This document shows positions 47,828 to 60,327 of a DNA stretch of 64,000 nt, piece by piece. Within the stretch, counting starts at the first letter, position 1. Each line of letters begins with the position of its first letter. Source of the stretch: Taiwanofungus camphoratus (Eukaryota > Basidiomycota > Agaricomycetes > Polyporales > Taiwanofungaceae); contig CP021224.1 of assembly GCA_003999685.1 (NCBI GenBank), positions 1,984,001 through 2,048,000 on the forward strand. The letters run 5' to 3'. The notes under the pieces were generated by a model. The model did no database searches, had not been told where the DNA came from, and worked only from the letters and a program-made list of their open reading frames with translations. The position numbers were made by a program, and so were the translations under genes.

Positions 47828-50800
47828 GGTGGTAGTTGAGAGGGAAGGGAAGCGAGTGAGCGTAACGCAACAAGACCTTTACGACCATGTCCAGCCAGGC
47901 CTAGCCTGTCTGGAATGCTTCCGCCCGAAACATCCCGTCCGCACCTTTCCCACTCACTCAGACGTTAGCTCAGGCTGTACCCCAGACTGAGGTGAGGCAA
48001 ATGGCGAAGCAGCGAATAGTTATCCACCTGTCGATAGCGGGCCGGCGACCCATGGATTTATGACACCTATACACCTCTCCGACTTGTAACAAGACCTCAT
48101 ATGTCATGTACCTAAAGTAAGTGAGCATGCAATCCTGAAGCATCGTTCAGATACGTACGAGAAACCTGAGTTCATAAGACCGGTCCCCGGAAACCGCTAC
48201 GGAGAAATCCTGACACATGGTATCGAGCTCAGTGTAGAGACAATTGACATCTTTATAAGATTCAGCTTTGCGAGTTGGGAGTCTCTGCAGAGGGTGGTTG
48301 CACTCGATTTGCTTCAGAAAGAACGGTATATAACTATCATCTGTGCGGTACTCAGTCTACACTGGTGCGGTACTCGATGTCGGCAGGTCACGTATCGGTA
48401 ATTCCTTTTGAAGACGCAATACTTCCCTCTTAGCCCTCCTTGCTAGACAAGCCCACCACCAAATTAACACTATAACTGAAGGGGGAGACGGATTTCCTAT
48501 CCCAAACGCTTTGTGAAATGATGATCAAGCATGGGCATAGTCAGCAATGCTATCATGTCACCCTCCGAGCTCTGCAAAAATCGCGATAACTCTGGTTTGG
48601 TGCAGAATACATTTACATAAAGTAATGTTCTCGGTATACTTGAAGGAGATCCAGTCTGACCGAATCCTGCCCACTTTCCAGACAAATGCACAATCCTTTT
48701 TTTTCATCGGCACCGATGGTGTCTTATTAGAACACTACCACTGGCCTTGACTGTAATCGCGCTCATCTCAGATAGAAGCTCTACAGACTGACATATGTTC
48801 TCGTTCTCATGCGGTGTGCAAATCACGAACGGCAACATGTAGTTTTGTCCTGCAGTGTCAAATGCCTGTCGGACGCCGGTGGTCAACTGTGTGTCCCTCA
48901 ATTGCGCGTGCTATGTTTCCTCATCCCTTAGTATTTCGGAGCGATCTCACCGTCTATATTTTCTTACGAAGTCGAACATTCAACACTCCAGGGAATAATA
49001 TCACCCACTTCTGATGACTGATATTCTTGTTTCGCTCAAACAGATTCATGAACAGATAACATTTCAGTGAACTTACATGCAATCCACCTGCTGGATTAAG
49101 TATAACTTACATTCGACTCATCATAGATCTGTTTACTCGTCCTTGAATGAAGCCTGTTTCCTTCGCCCTATACTTATGGGAGGGTCATTGGCCACAACCC
49201 TGGCTGCAGGCTGCTCAGCATGGCAAACAGGGTGCAAACCTCCCTGATCGAAATGCCTGGCCACAGCATTTGGAGGGTCCTTAAGCCGTCTTGCGACATT
49301 CCATGTTCCGTTGCTTCAATTTGAACTATAACTGAGAACTCTTCTGTCCGGTTCCGATCGGGCACTTCATTCTTAAGAGGGCAGACACTCTCAGTAGTCT
49401 CAGTACTTGAAGTCTTACTTCGACAGATACGCTAGCATCTGTGGTTCGCACGAACTACAGCATCCGAGATCAGCTGACGCAGAAGGCCTCCTCGTCCGCG
49501 TCTGTGGGTGTGATGAGACGCCTGCAAAGACGTGTACTGATCTTGTTCGGTCTTCACCACAATGGTCTTTCCCCAAAGCGCTGCCTCCTCTTGTCTTACT
49601 TATCCCAGAGTACTGCTGTATACGAAGATCTACGATCAATCGAGTGGCCATGGACTGCCTGCAATCTTGGCATCATGCTGCACACTGCTTTCACACCGCC
49701 TCCCCTGACCTGATGCCCCCCTTTCCTTTGGACTTCACACAAAATGACACTCTGGTTGCGCGCTAGTGAAGGTCCGTCCTTGCTTTCTCGAGTTCGTGTT
49801 CTAACTCGTTCGATGTTTCTCATTCTCACGCACCGGCCTTTCCGTTCCAGCTTCCCAGCTTTCCTACCTCAATCCATCAATAGCCGGCGCTCGGCCAGTC
49901 CCGCTGCTCTCACACTGAGGCTCCCACCGGCTTGCAGGTCATCACCGCGCAGTCAATAGTGCTGTGCTGATTACTGACCTGGGTTCTTCCTCGTTCGGGT
50001 CCGTCTGCTTCTTGCTGAAGTGCCTGTGATTCTCTTGGCCCTGGGATTGCACGTTTGGCGCACAATACGGTGGTGATTGTGCAGAGTTCAAGCTGCAGCT
50101 ATGACCGACGCTTCCGACCTTGACCAGCCCATCATCTGACTGATCTCCTTGGGCGTCGTGGGTAAGCAGTGGGTGGCCGGATGAAGTGGGCGCATGCGAT
50201 TAGACAAATGTGCAGTCGACGATTCTAAGAACTATCCGCACAGAATGTGCATCCCGCGAGTACTAAATTGCTAGGGCCAACCCTGCGGATCATGGGAGCA
50301 AGAAGAGGCAAGTCACAGCCGCGTGTGAACTGTGCTTGCGATGTCAGTTATCTCTACTTCCTGGATACCAGTGGGAGTAATCTGTGCCCTGCTTTGAGGT
50401 TCGCTAGGCTGGAACACTGGAACACTGGAACACTGTCTAGATGGGCCCACTTTCACCAATGGACTTATCTTGACGTAGAGACCTGTACGGACCACAGTGT
50501 AGTTCCTTTCCATGGGATCTATGCCTTCGACGGGATTGAGATACCTCCGCGTAGAAACCGACGGTCAGCCGCCTATATTTGGACTTTGTCTGGCAAGTCT
50601 CCGTGGTAAGTATCAGCGCTAGTTCGACCTGATTATGGGAAACGGTTTCCCTTGTTCTATTGGTATGCTGTGAGACTTGGACACTGAATATCGTTTGAAG
50701 TATCACGAGATGACGAACTGTCGACGCGAGTGCAGGCCACATCAGCTATGCATACCTGCTTGGGCACTGTGTTACTGATGTGAGGGAACCGTGTGAGTAC

Positions 50801-52789
50801 GCTGCAGGCACTGTTCCAAAATTAAATGACATCTCTTTTCTGAATTGATGCAAACCAACAATAGGTGTTTGCTGTTGACATGGACATCCCAAGAGCTTAT
50901 TTCAGATGCACAGCAAGATTCTTCGGTTCTTGGGATTGGTCAAGTCACCGTGGACCGTGTGCCTATCGCGGTAGGGTGCGGACCACCACAGTGGTGCCTG
51001 AATTATCGCTACTCATTCTACATCTGTTGCAGGACCTAGGAAGATTCAGGACAAAAGTAGGACATGTTTAGCTTCTCCTAACACAACGAGCGGTCCTCAG
51101 AGCGTGTCTGTCACATTATGGTACCTTGTGGGTATCTTGCAGCAATTCTTGAAGTGGATTCTAGTGCAAAACTTGAAGGAGAATTTATATCTTGCAAATC
51201 TCTTGTGCACGCGATGTACTTGTCGTCCTCGATGTCTTGTCACTTGCGGCCTTGACCCTAGATTCTCACCAATGAAAAGCTGGACTACTGCCTGTTCGAC
51301 CGTGTCAACGTACGGGAATACCCCTGCTGAAGCCTAAGGCGGCGCACACGGAGTGCTCTGTTTGCTGTGCAGTGCATTGATAAATTGTCTGGATGGTCTA
51401 TCTTCCGAGGCTTAGCTTGTGCATGGCCGTGTACACGGGTATACGACTCTGGATTGTCAGGTGGAGAGCTTAAGCAGGTTCCGTGACAGCCTCTCCTCAT
51501 ACCGAGGAGATGGCTCGGAAAGATGGACCGACATCCGGTGCGGTAAGCCTGTCTTGCTGTCCGCTTTCTGGAGCGCTGTTCAAATTGATTTTGACTGCTC
51601 TATATCCCTCCGATGTAATGTCGAGTTACCTTGCCGTTTACGTGCTGAGATGAAGATCTGCGAGACTAGAGGCACTTGCGAAGGTATGAAAAGACGACAC
51701 CTTCACACATATTTCCTTGCAAGTACATGTGTCCGGACAATCGATCCATGTGACCGAAAGGCCTAACCTGTATTTATGAATCATTAGCACATTACCTACC
51801 ATCGTCTGGTCTGGACTTGGATGATCTGATTTGCGAAAGGCCATCGTTCATGTTCCCAGTAACATCTAGGTACAGGGGAATGGCACTTGTGACGTTCCAT
51901 CTGGTCGTTACTGAATTTGTCTATGTACACGTCTTAGCAGCCCCCTGCCTGGCGCAGTAGCCGTAGAAGTCCACCCATTCTGATGACGGTGCGATAGCAA
52001 CCTTCCGGTGATTCCAGCAGCAGAGACGATCATGAACATCATCGACTGTGAGAACAATGCTTGACGATAACATGCGAGGTCTAATTCTTTAGACGACTCC
52101 GAGCGCCGTATTAGTGGCTGTCGTAGTGACCATCTGGTGATCATCGCGACATGCATGAGCCCACCAGGGATAAGCGCAGGGCGTCGATGATGAACAGGAG
52201 TGGTTTTAGTCCATCTTGTCACGAGGCATCCGGGGTGAGCACCTATTAGTCGTGCACAAGACTGGGCCGTAAGCTCCTCGTTCAAGTCAAAGGGCACTAG
52301 TTTCATCGTCGAGTACATTGTTAATGCTGGCCAGGCCCGACACAGAACAGCCAAATGTATTTGTTTACCCGCACAACAACTTGCTCGGTGACAGGTTTGC
52401 CAGGATCTTCATACGCTCATTGTACGATTGTCCTTGAATGGTGTTCCAAGGTGTTCTTCGTGCGTGATCGCCTCTGTGAGAGCTAAACTCTTGCGCATGT
52501 GCAGCAGAACTTCGACCTTGAGGGCGTCTGCTATCAATATCGCTAGCTAGCCGACTGGTTCATGACAATAACGAGTGATGATATTTTGGGTAATGATACA
52601 CGCTGTACAGGTGCGGTAGTGTAATAACGGGCTACTGCATTAGCAGGATAGGAATAGATAATAATAAGCGAATATAGTAAAATTATGCGGGTCTACGCAT
52701 AGACGGAAAGTCAATAAGCGATGTACAGTTTATCGATGACAGATGAGGGTATAGTGGCATTAGGACGTCAAAGAAGGGCGTGAGTCTTG
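47828..52789. other. Gene-poor 5-kb region
   Basis: Nearly 5 kb without a gene I can support, the largest gap in the window. Open frames reach 148 codons (52354-51908, minus) but no frame shows a motif, a domain or consistent splicing. Base composition is mixed and not extreme. No long terminal repeats, inverted ends or poly-A tracts. The only repeat seen is the 8-bp tandem at 50409. It could hold non-coding RNA, fast-evolving orphans or a decayed insertion. Confidence 0.5.
50409..50432. repeat. Tandem repeat, 8 bp x 3
   Basis: Three perfect copies of CTGGAACA in a row, followed by a partial fourth. A simple minisatellite with no clear role. Confidence 0.8.
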
Positions 52790-53526
52790 TCATGCCTCGC
52801 AGTCATATTCCACAGCGGTGCGACATGCGTCGTTAAGAGGAGAGTCCCGACCATGCTGCTGCAAGCTTTGCCGCGTGGCAAAAGACGAGTCGCACGCGGG
52901 ACAGGAATGTGCGCTTAGGCGTCTTTCTCTCCAGGGCGCCTGCGGCCGATAGGGGTCTGAACGAGAACGCTTGGACGAATGAGACGCCTACGTAATGCAC
53001 TGTGAGAACGGAAAAGAAATGCATGGGAGACAGACTACCCACAGCCTCGTCGTCCGAGTCTTGATGGTCCACATCAGCTTTTCGTTTCAGTGGCGGAGCT
53101 GGCAAGGGTTGAGGGACTAAAGATATGTGAGAAGAGGTTTCACACGAACGATAAAGAAAGCCACGTACATGGCAGTGGAGTGCCCATAGCTTTCGCGAAA
53201 CTTTCCCTCCAAGTGAGAACGCGCATAAGTCGCGTTGTGTACGTGTCGTCGGGTGAGGACGCCACGGACTCTTCGGGGTCGGATGAGCAGTATGACGAGC
53301 AAACAGACTCCTCTTCTGGATCAGAACTTGAGGAAATGTACGACGAGGAGGCAGAAGAGCTGGATGTAATGGTGGAAGGGAATTGGGCTCGGGGAGGCGC
53401 AGGCACCTCGGTGAGCTGAATGATTTCGAGCGTGCGATGTTGAACATAGAGGGGACCATTGGAGTCTTTGTTCATGTAGGCGGAGTCGTCGGGTAGAGCG
53501 AGAGAGTCAGAGGAGTGATGGAACAT
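52790..53526 (-). CDS. Orphan protein with C-terminal C2HC zinc finger
   Basis: Three exons on the minus strand (53526-53169, 53116-53043, 52969-52790) give 203 residues. The N-terminal half is low complexity: LIEVP-type start, then a Ser-rich acidic run (SSSSASSSYISSSSDPEEES and SSDPEESVASSPDD). After the second intron comes a basic stretch (PLKRKADVDHQDSDDEA, RSRSDPYRPQAPWRERRLS) and a finger: HSCPACDSSFATRQSLQQHG...NDACRTAVEYDCEA. The spacing is C-x2-C-x12-H-x9-C, so the second His of a classical C2H2 finger is replaced by a more distant Cys. A basic region beside a finger suggests nucleic-acid binding, by inference. Another longer frame covers the same bases but lacks these features. Several mushroom proteins end with a similar finger, as far as I recall. 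Confidence 0.72.
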
Positions 53527-54262
53527 GCTAAAGAGTGTGTTGTTCCGGAAGAGAATGAGGAGGGGAAGGTGTGAGGGGCCAGGTTGGCAGTGAGGGAGAA
53601 GTGGCGCCTCATCTTTAATCTTTGAGACAGGGGAGAAGGCTGAGAGAAACTCTCAGGAGCATATCGCCCAATTGGGTAACACTCAAAACCGAGCTCAGCT
53701 CTCAGATCCGCAAGAAATTCACAGTCTCTTGCACCCGAAATCAAGATGAAAATAATCTTAGATTTTCCTCTTATGGCAGCTCACGTTCGGATGGTCCGTT
53801 GCGATCCCATTCTGCAACTTCACGTGGGTGCGCTAGCCAGGCCCGAAAAAAAACAGGCGGCTCAGCTGGTATCCGATTTTTCCCATCCTTGTCGCCTTCC
53901 CATCTTCCCTCAACCGTTTCAAATTTGCAACATGCCCATGTTCGCCAAAAAACAACAACTTGACAGACAGCAATGCATGTACGCTCAGAAGATACATCAC
54001 ATGGAGACAGCAGAGCTCCGCTCCACTCTCGACTTCCACTCGACACATCCGTCGCTCACCCGACCAAGATCCACATTATCGCTTTCCACGCTCGGGTCGC
54101 CGAAATTGCCACGATGTCTTGTTCCTCTCTGTGGGAGTTTTATGGCCTCATTGGCGCTAACCACGCCTCAGCCGCTTCAAACTGGTCGATCAGCTCACGT
54201 AGAACAGCGCCCTCGGAATGCAGTTGCCGCATGGCAGTAAGCGTCTAAAAGCGGACATATGG
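53527..54262. other. Intergenic, promoter of the zinc-finger gene
   Basis: 736 bp between two minus-strand genes. No coding signal that survives checking; no clear motif. Confidence 0.5.
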
Positions 54263-56958
54263 TCAACGTCTGAGGAGCTTCGCGAAAACAATAGTGGCAC
54301 ATACCACATCCCAGAACCGGAAGCCTCGTTCCACTTCCAACTTGGGATATTTCACGCCGGGGAAGGTTTCTTCACAAATTTCGAGCGCCATTTGCTTCGC
54401 CTCCTTGACACCCTCCGCGTTGGGATCCCGGACTCGCTGGCGATTGTTGATATGAGTTAGCGCGTCCAAATATACCTTCGCTAGAACCCCAAAGCCTGTG
54501 TTCACTTCTGACTGGAAAGGTAACGATAAGTTAATATCCAAAAAGTCGTCCCGGGCCTGCCGAGCGTCGTGGCGCAGGAGCATGTTCAGTGAAGTGACCT
54601 CAAGTAGCGTCCTTAGAGCCCGTGTGAGTGAACGGACAAATGAGTTGAACACGAGCAGTTCGCGTGACAGAGGGGCGGACCAAGGCTGAGCCTTGTGGGT
54701 GGTAATCAGGAAAGATCGGCCGATAATTCAAGTAGCAGAACCGAATACAGCAATCAGCGACCACAACAACGTTGCAATTGCCGAGAGAGGGATACCTTGA
54801 AGTTTAACGGAACGATGCTCAGCACCCGCATCACCAGGAGCATGCATGACTTCTCATCATCTGGTGGCGTAGTTTCAGAACGCATCCGTCAACATTACAA
54901 CTGTCGTCATGATCTGTGAGAAAATACGCCTACCGGTACCGAAGCTAGGCCCACCACTAAACGCCCTTCCAGACCACAAGTGGCCATGCATAACACCAGC
55001 TCTCACCAATTCCAGGAACAGGTATAAAGAATCCTGGAATTTGTCGTTCACACGGGCTGTCCGTATTGCTGTGTGCATGGCGCGGGCTAACGGAGAGTGT
55101 GTATGGGTATTCAATAGGAACCTATTGGTTCGGCAAGCACATCAGCAGATAGTGTTGATGGTGGCTCCAGTGATTATGGCAGAAATGAAGGCACCAACCC
55201 TCTTAGTTCAAGAAAACGCCATATGACATTCGCCACTATCTCGTCTTTCTTCTCCAACGAAATCGAACTCTGGCCGCTTTTTATCCTAGTGCGAGTGGCG
55301 AGTTTTTCTGATACAGTAGCACCCAAACAAAGTGCAAAGTCAATAGTTGAGGACTATCGATAGCAGCCAGATGTAAGCAGTGGGAGACCAGCATTGGGGT
55401 CAGAGACGTCCTACATTTTGCCTTCTCAACTCTTCTTCCACGATCGCGTACGGCACGTTCCAGCCAGCGACTCGTTCAGCGAGCTGTGCGGTCTGCGGTG
55501 AGTTGTGCGAAATGGGCTTCTGTGGTGTAGGCTGCTCAAACCAAAAGTACCCAGTAACTTTCTTGTTCGACCAGAATGAGTGCGCGACGCTGGAAATCAG
55601 CGCCAATGCAGTCGCACGCGGGCCAGTTTGACCGTCCGTTATCACTTCCTTCACGAAGCGCCGGTATTCAGTAGTCTCACCGTTGTCCAGTGGAGGATTT
55701 TCGATGATCTGTCCTGTGGTAAGCCATACCAGTGCCTGAGGGCCCATTAAGCCTCTTGACAAATAAAAGTATATCTCGTCTGGTAGTCGATGAGTGAATA
55801 TTTCGTGGAGATCCTGAGGAATGTCTGCCGCTGTTGGATGATGAGGGTGGTGGTTCTGATGACCGTGAGATGGAGGGCTCGTGATGGCGAGAGGCAGCGG
55901 CATGACCGTGCCCTCGGAAGACAGAATAAGAGAATACTTTATCATGGAGCGCGTCCGCGCGTAATGATCTGGGTACTGAATGGACTTGACCTGCGGCTGC
56001 TCAGCAAACGCTGATACAGCCGCGTGCCCGGACTTGTAATATTTGACCATATCTACAGTTGCCTTCAAAGCTTGCTCGTGAACGGTGGGAGGGAACGGCG
56101 GTGAATGGTCGAAGCCAACAAGGATTCCAATATCCAAGAACTGGTCTTCGGAGACGCCCAGGTCATTGAGAATAGAGCGTTTAGAGACAAAAGAGAAGGC
56201 AGGGTTAGCCGAAGCGAGGTCCAAGGATGTGATAACTTTGTCAATCCCAGGATAGAGGAGGGTGTCAGTAGGCCCAAATATGGCATGAATGTACGATTTC
56301 GGATGTCTCTGTAGGTATATCAACTGCGAAGGGGAATTTAGAAATGTGGATTTCAGCATGCGGCACATCACCAGATAGACGTACTTGTGCCCATGCAACG
56401 TACGGTGCAACGATAAATTCAACATTGCGATGCCTGAAAATCCTGAGGACCATCTTCCAGAGGTCCCATTGATGGATATTGTTTCTCCCTTCGAAGAGCT
56501 TTGTGGCAGCCTCCTCCTGGCCGGCCTCATACTTTGCCCATGCTTCCCGCCTGTCTCTGCACGCCTCGTTATGTTCATAATGTTGATGTTGATGTTGCTT
56601 CCAACGACGATTCGGAACAAGTCCAGGAAATACGAAGACAGGTTTGATATGAAGTTTTTCGAGCGCTCGAAGATCAGACTCGATGCGCTGTGTCAAAGCG
56701 AGCGGCAGACCGCCTGTCGCAGCAAGTAGAGGTTCGCGTGAAGGTGGGTTATCGTTCAATAGCGAAAGATAATATGATGCATCGATACCCAGGCGTGAGT
56801 CGGAGAGAATAGACAAGGGGTGGGTCTGCAGATGTTTCCTGTCCACGAGATATCCTACAAAAGTGGAAATATAGTGAGGCGCATTCCTAGAATAACCCCC
56901 ACATGTTCGTGCTTGCTATCAGAGAATTCTACGTACCATCCAGATGCTTTATAGGCAT
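54263..56958 (-). CDS. MKT1: Mkt1 post-transcriptional regulator
   Basis: Mkt1 binds Pbp1 and controls translation and stability of mRNAs, including HO in yeast. It has an XPG/FEN nuclease-like fold. Seven exons on the minus strand: 56958-56937, 56854-56385, 56323-55415, 55353-55199, 55121-54934, 54860-54796, 54685-54263; 743 residues, the family size. The first coding exon is only 22 nt and gives MPIKHLDG, spliced to YLVDRKHLQTHPLSIL. Landmarks: LGIDASYYLSLL, AALEKLHIKPVFVFPGL-type strand (LRALEKLHIKPVFVFPGLVP), VEFIVAPYVAWAQLIYLQRH, AIFGPTDTLLYPGIDKVITSLD, LGVSEDQFLDIGILVGFDHSPPFP. The C-terminal Mkt1 domain reads STIDFALCLGATVSEKLATRTRIKSG, FLELRGFLLNTHTHSPLARAMHTAI, LELVRAGVMHGHLW, LLVFNSFVRSLTRALRTLLEVTSLNMLL. 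Exon 5 could end six bases earlier in phase. Confidence 0.9.
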
Positions 56959-59148
56959 GACAGATAATTGGGGACTCGATTTTCACTTGCTTGCGAGACT
57001 GGATGTCCTCTGACTTCAAGTTTACCGCTCTCAGAAGCAAGCAACGGTTGCATTTTATTACGTAAGCTCCAGCGCTAGGATTATATTGCGGCGATGCAGA
57101 TCACCTCCTTCAACTGTGTTGCGCTCTTTCAGTTGCCTTGCTTTATGGTTTCTCTCTAAGGTTTTCTAGTGTCTGTATCGTCGTGGGTCTGGGCATAAAA
57201 GGGAACCTTAGCTTGGCGTCAAAAATTCCAAAAAGCCCAGACATTTGGGTTCACTGCATGAGAATCCGTTTTCAGGCTCAGAATTGGTTGCAATATTCAT
57301 GATGTAAACCGGAACCTGAAGTAGCCTGAATTGTACAAGCTCTCAGCACCCTTATGGTGGTCCTGTGGGAACGACTTCTAATATAAGTATGAGGACCCTC
57401 TTGATGTGCATCACTGTAACAGGGTTGCTCCCGTGTTCCTTGTCAGACTTGGCATGTACAGTGACTCAGTAATTCGTCCGGGGCGTATGTAGTATGTATG
57501 TACGCTTCGAACGAGGCTTTCCGCCTGTAAGCAGAAGACACGTAGAAGATAACGAGTTTCTGGTGCAAGCTATCTGTCTTCCAGCGACGCTGACATCGAT
57601 GGTCCATTGCGAACCTCATCGGTGGGGTCATATCTGATACTCGATCCCCCAGGTTTCTATCGCTTAGTCAGGACTGTTACACTGAGTTCGCACTTCAAGA
57701 ATAGTGTATAAACTCCTCGTACTTTCTACTGCTGTGAACACGTTGTGGCATGTATAGGTCAGTGGCACTTTGTCTCCTCTCAAACTCGTTTTCTCGCACT
57801 CTCGTGTTGCTGGGCGAGTTGGTGCACTAAGCGGATTATGGCCAATATGAAGAGTGAAGTCCACCAGTCGTAAGATCGATTCGTTTTGACACCCATGGCC
57901 AGATTTACAGTGAGACTGCTTGCGTGAGGTTGCGACCCCTTTTTGCGCGTGCTCTTCTCAAACGACGCTCATTGACCGGATTTATTTCAAAGGACACATG
58001 AATCGTTAAGGAGCGGATAACGAGACCAAGGTGACATCATGGGAGTCATCTCGCTGACTTTTCAATTTCTCACTTCCACATTGAAGTTAGCTTTCCTATG
58101 CAGCTACTTGATACCATTATTGTCTTCCCCCAATCCGAGTGATGCAGTATGTGTGCATCCATCACTTTGTATACTTGTGCATATTCTTTTCCCTCTCAAA
58201 AACCTCCTTTGCTCGTCCTTATACTTGGGTCGGTACTATCAAGTCTATCCTGATTCTGATCTTTGCTCCGCTTTGACCCTACCTGAGATAGAGCAAAAAT
58301 AAGCAGTCGATATGTGAGAGGGCTGGGGGTTGGTTGAGATGTTCCTGAGGAAAATGAGACAATAGGCCTAGCAGAATCTGACACAATGAACGAAGGAGCT
58401 GTTTTGGGTGGTGGTAGAATGGTACACTGCCAAGAAAAGCATTTGGAAGTAGGTCAAGGATCATGGGTGGAAAGTAATGTTGTCAGGCTGGGTTGTCTTA
58501 CAGTAAGATGTGCGTAAATCGACCAGTCGAATCCGAGCAAATGCACCAGGAAAATGATTTGACTTGAAATACTTTGGCAGCACGAGTGAACGTTGAATAA
58601 GAAATTTCTCTAAATATGTCGACATGAGGAAAGGTCTTGGCTGAGACCTTTGTTTCTGTGGTCTATTGAATACCCATTACGTACCGATTGGGTACCGGAT
58701 GGTTTAGTACGAACGACGGCCACATGTATAGTCATCATGGATATAGTCATCATGGAATTGGCTGGAAGGTGACTAGAATGGAGCCACTATCATCAGAGAC
58801 CATCAGGGTGCGCAGCGTGCAGAGTAGACACCGCAAATACTTATACATGGTCAAGCATTCAATCATATGCTGCAGTTCACTCGCGCGTTCCCTTCAACTC
58901 TCAGAAGCGCGAACGCTGGCTATTAACGGACATAAGAGGCGTTTGGGTACTGATTTGAAGAGCATTCGAAGGTGCAGTGCTTCGGGAAGTATTTTTCAAG
59001 AATTCAGACGCGGACCGAGAGGTGTTGTTCGAATTTGATATCCCAGCCTTTTTGTCGAACTAGTTGCATTGAAAGAAATAAGATTCTTCTTGAAATCTAA
59101 GCATTGAAAATCTGAGACAGTGGAGATAACTTTACTAAGCCAAATCGC
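56959..59148. other. Gene-free stretch
   Basis: 2.2 kb between two minus-strand genes. It includes the MKT1 promoter. Open frames up to 116 codons show no likeness to known proteins. The only structure seen is a perfect 15-bp tandem duplication at 58727-58756. Confidence 0.5.
58727..58756. repeat. Tandem duplication, 15 bp x 2
   Basis: Two adjacent perfect copies of TATAGTCATCATGGA. Each contains ATGG, so it may simply be replication slippage. Confidence 0.8.
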
Positions 59149-60327
59149 CTATGTGGCATTCGCGAGCGAAGGTTTACGTCGCGGGTCGCGCGCCTCGACT
59201 TCGCGAACCAGGTCTTGGATCTCTGCCTTGAACTCGAGCTACGAGTACCATGAGACTCGATATATCGCAGTGGAGAGACTGAACTCACGTTCTTTTCATA
59301 CTCGTTAACAACGCCTTGTACTTGTCTCCAGGCCCATCCGAACGAACTCATCATACGATCCCTGACAGTTGTATCTGCCGTCAAGAACCGCGCTATTCGT
59401 ACCTGGGCAAACAAAGGAAGTGAGACTCTGTGCCTCAAAAAGTCTTATATTATGTCCTAGAGCGCTTGAGAGACTACAACTGTACGTGCAAAGAGAACGA
59501 AAGAAGGACGGAGAGCGAACTCACCTGCACATCTTTGTTACGAATCGCACGATATTCTGTAATGCTGGGAGGAAATCGGGCGTCGCGACGGCGGCGTTCT
59601 GCATCTTCCCGATCCATTAGCGAGGCACGCTGACGAAGAAGTGGGAGAAGTGTATTCAGATATGCATGGCGATATGCAGAGGCTGCATCGTCGGCGGCAC
59701 TAAAATCGGGATGGTGTTGCTCACGACTTGCCTGGTAAAACGCCTGATAGGCAGGTGACATAAAGCAAGATTTATCTCATGAGGTAAAGAGTAGAGAATG
59801 GCAAGAGACGAACGTCAATCTGTGGATCGGCGATGCTGTCGTCTTTGGAGAAGTAGCGAGTCCTTACCCCCTCGAGATAATCTTCTGCCTGCATCGTGTA
59901 AAGCTTTTGCATTTCATCCCTGTGCCGTCTTTGAAGCTCACTAATGTTTCTCTTGACTGTGGCAGGAGTCTCGGGCTGCTGCTCTATCTCTTTTGCGGCC
60001 GCCAAACTACCAGGCAAAAAAGATAAGATTGACACCAGCATCAGATTTTAATCGGTTGCGGTTGAATAAATAAGAGGCACACCCAGGGAAGTATGCACCC
60101 TTCAACTGCAGGACGTCCTCAGCAAAGCGGCGCCGCTCCACTGCATCACGGACCTTCTTGGCATGAGCATCCGCAGATTGAGGATCAGGACAAGATGAGG
60201 CAGAGATATGCAGGTTCGGTGTAGAAATTGTGCCATCGAAGCGGAGACGAACAGGATCGACAAAACCGTTTGTGCCTTTGTAGGACGCCTTGGGGTATCT
60301 ATGAGGGTGCGTGTCTGGGTCTGGCAT
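59149..60327 (-). CDS. Orphan helical protein
   Basis: Family not recognised. Five exons on the minus strand (60327-60083, 60006-59814, 59743-59525, 59402-59289, 59238-59149) close in phase and give 286 residues. The N-terminus is MPDPDTHPHRYPKASYKG followed by TNGFVDPVRLRFDG. The rest is strongly charged and helical: SADAHAKKVRDAVERRRFAEDVLQ, ATVKRNISELQRRHRDEMQK, LYTMQAEDYLEGVRTRYFSK, RASLMDREDAERRRRDARFP, RMMSSFGWAWRQVQGVVNEY, LEFKAEIQDLVREVEARDPR. Heptad-like spacing suggests coiled coils. No signal peptide or membrane span. Start chosen at the first ATG that yields a compact N-terminus; an upstream in-frame stretch reaches 60414 and a start there is not excluded. Confidence 0.72.

Noticed and set aside
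52833-53459. A 208-codon open frame as the main product of this locus
   Set aside because: It overlaps the spliced C2HC gene in another frame, has no recognisable feature and reads straight through two good introns.
54263-55226. Two or three small hypothetical genes on the minus strand
   Set aside because: Splicing joins them in phase to the gene upstream; they are the C-terminal exons of MKT1. The apparent stop near 55400 lies inside an intron.
58688-59038. A 116-codon frame on the plus strand after the 15-bp duplication
   Set aside because: No motif or homology I recognise, and the duplication lies at its start, so the frame is probably accidental.
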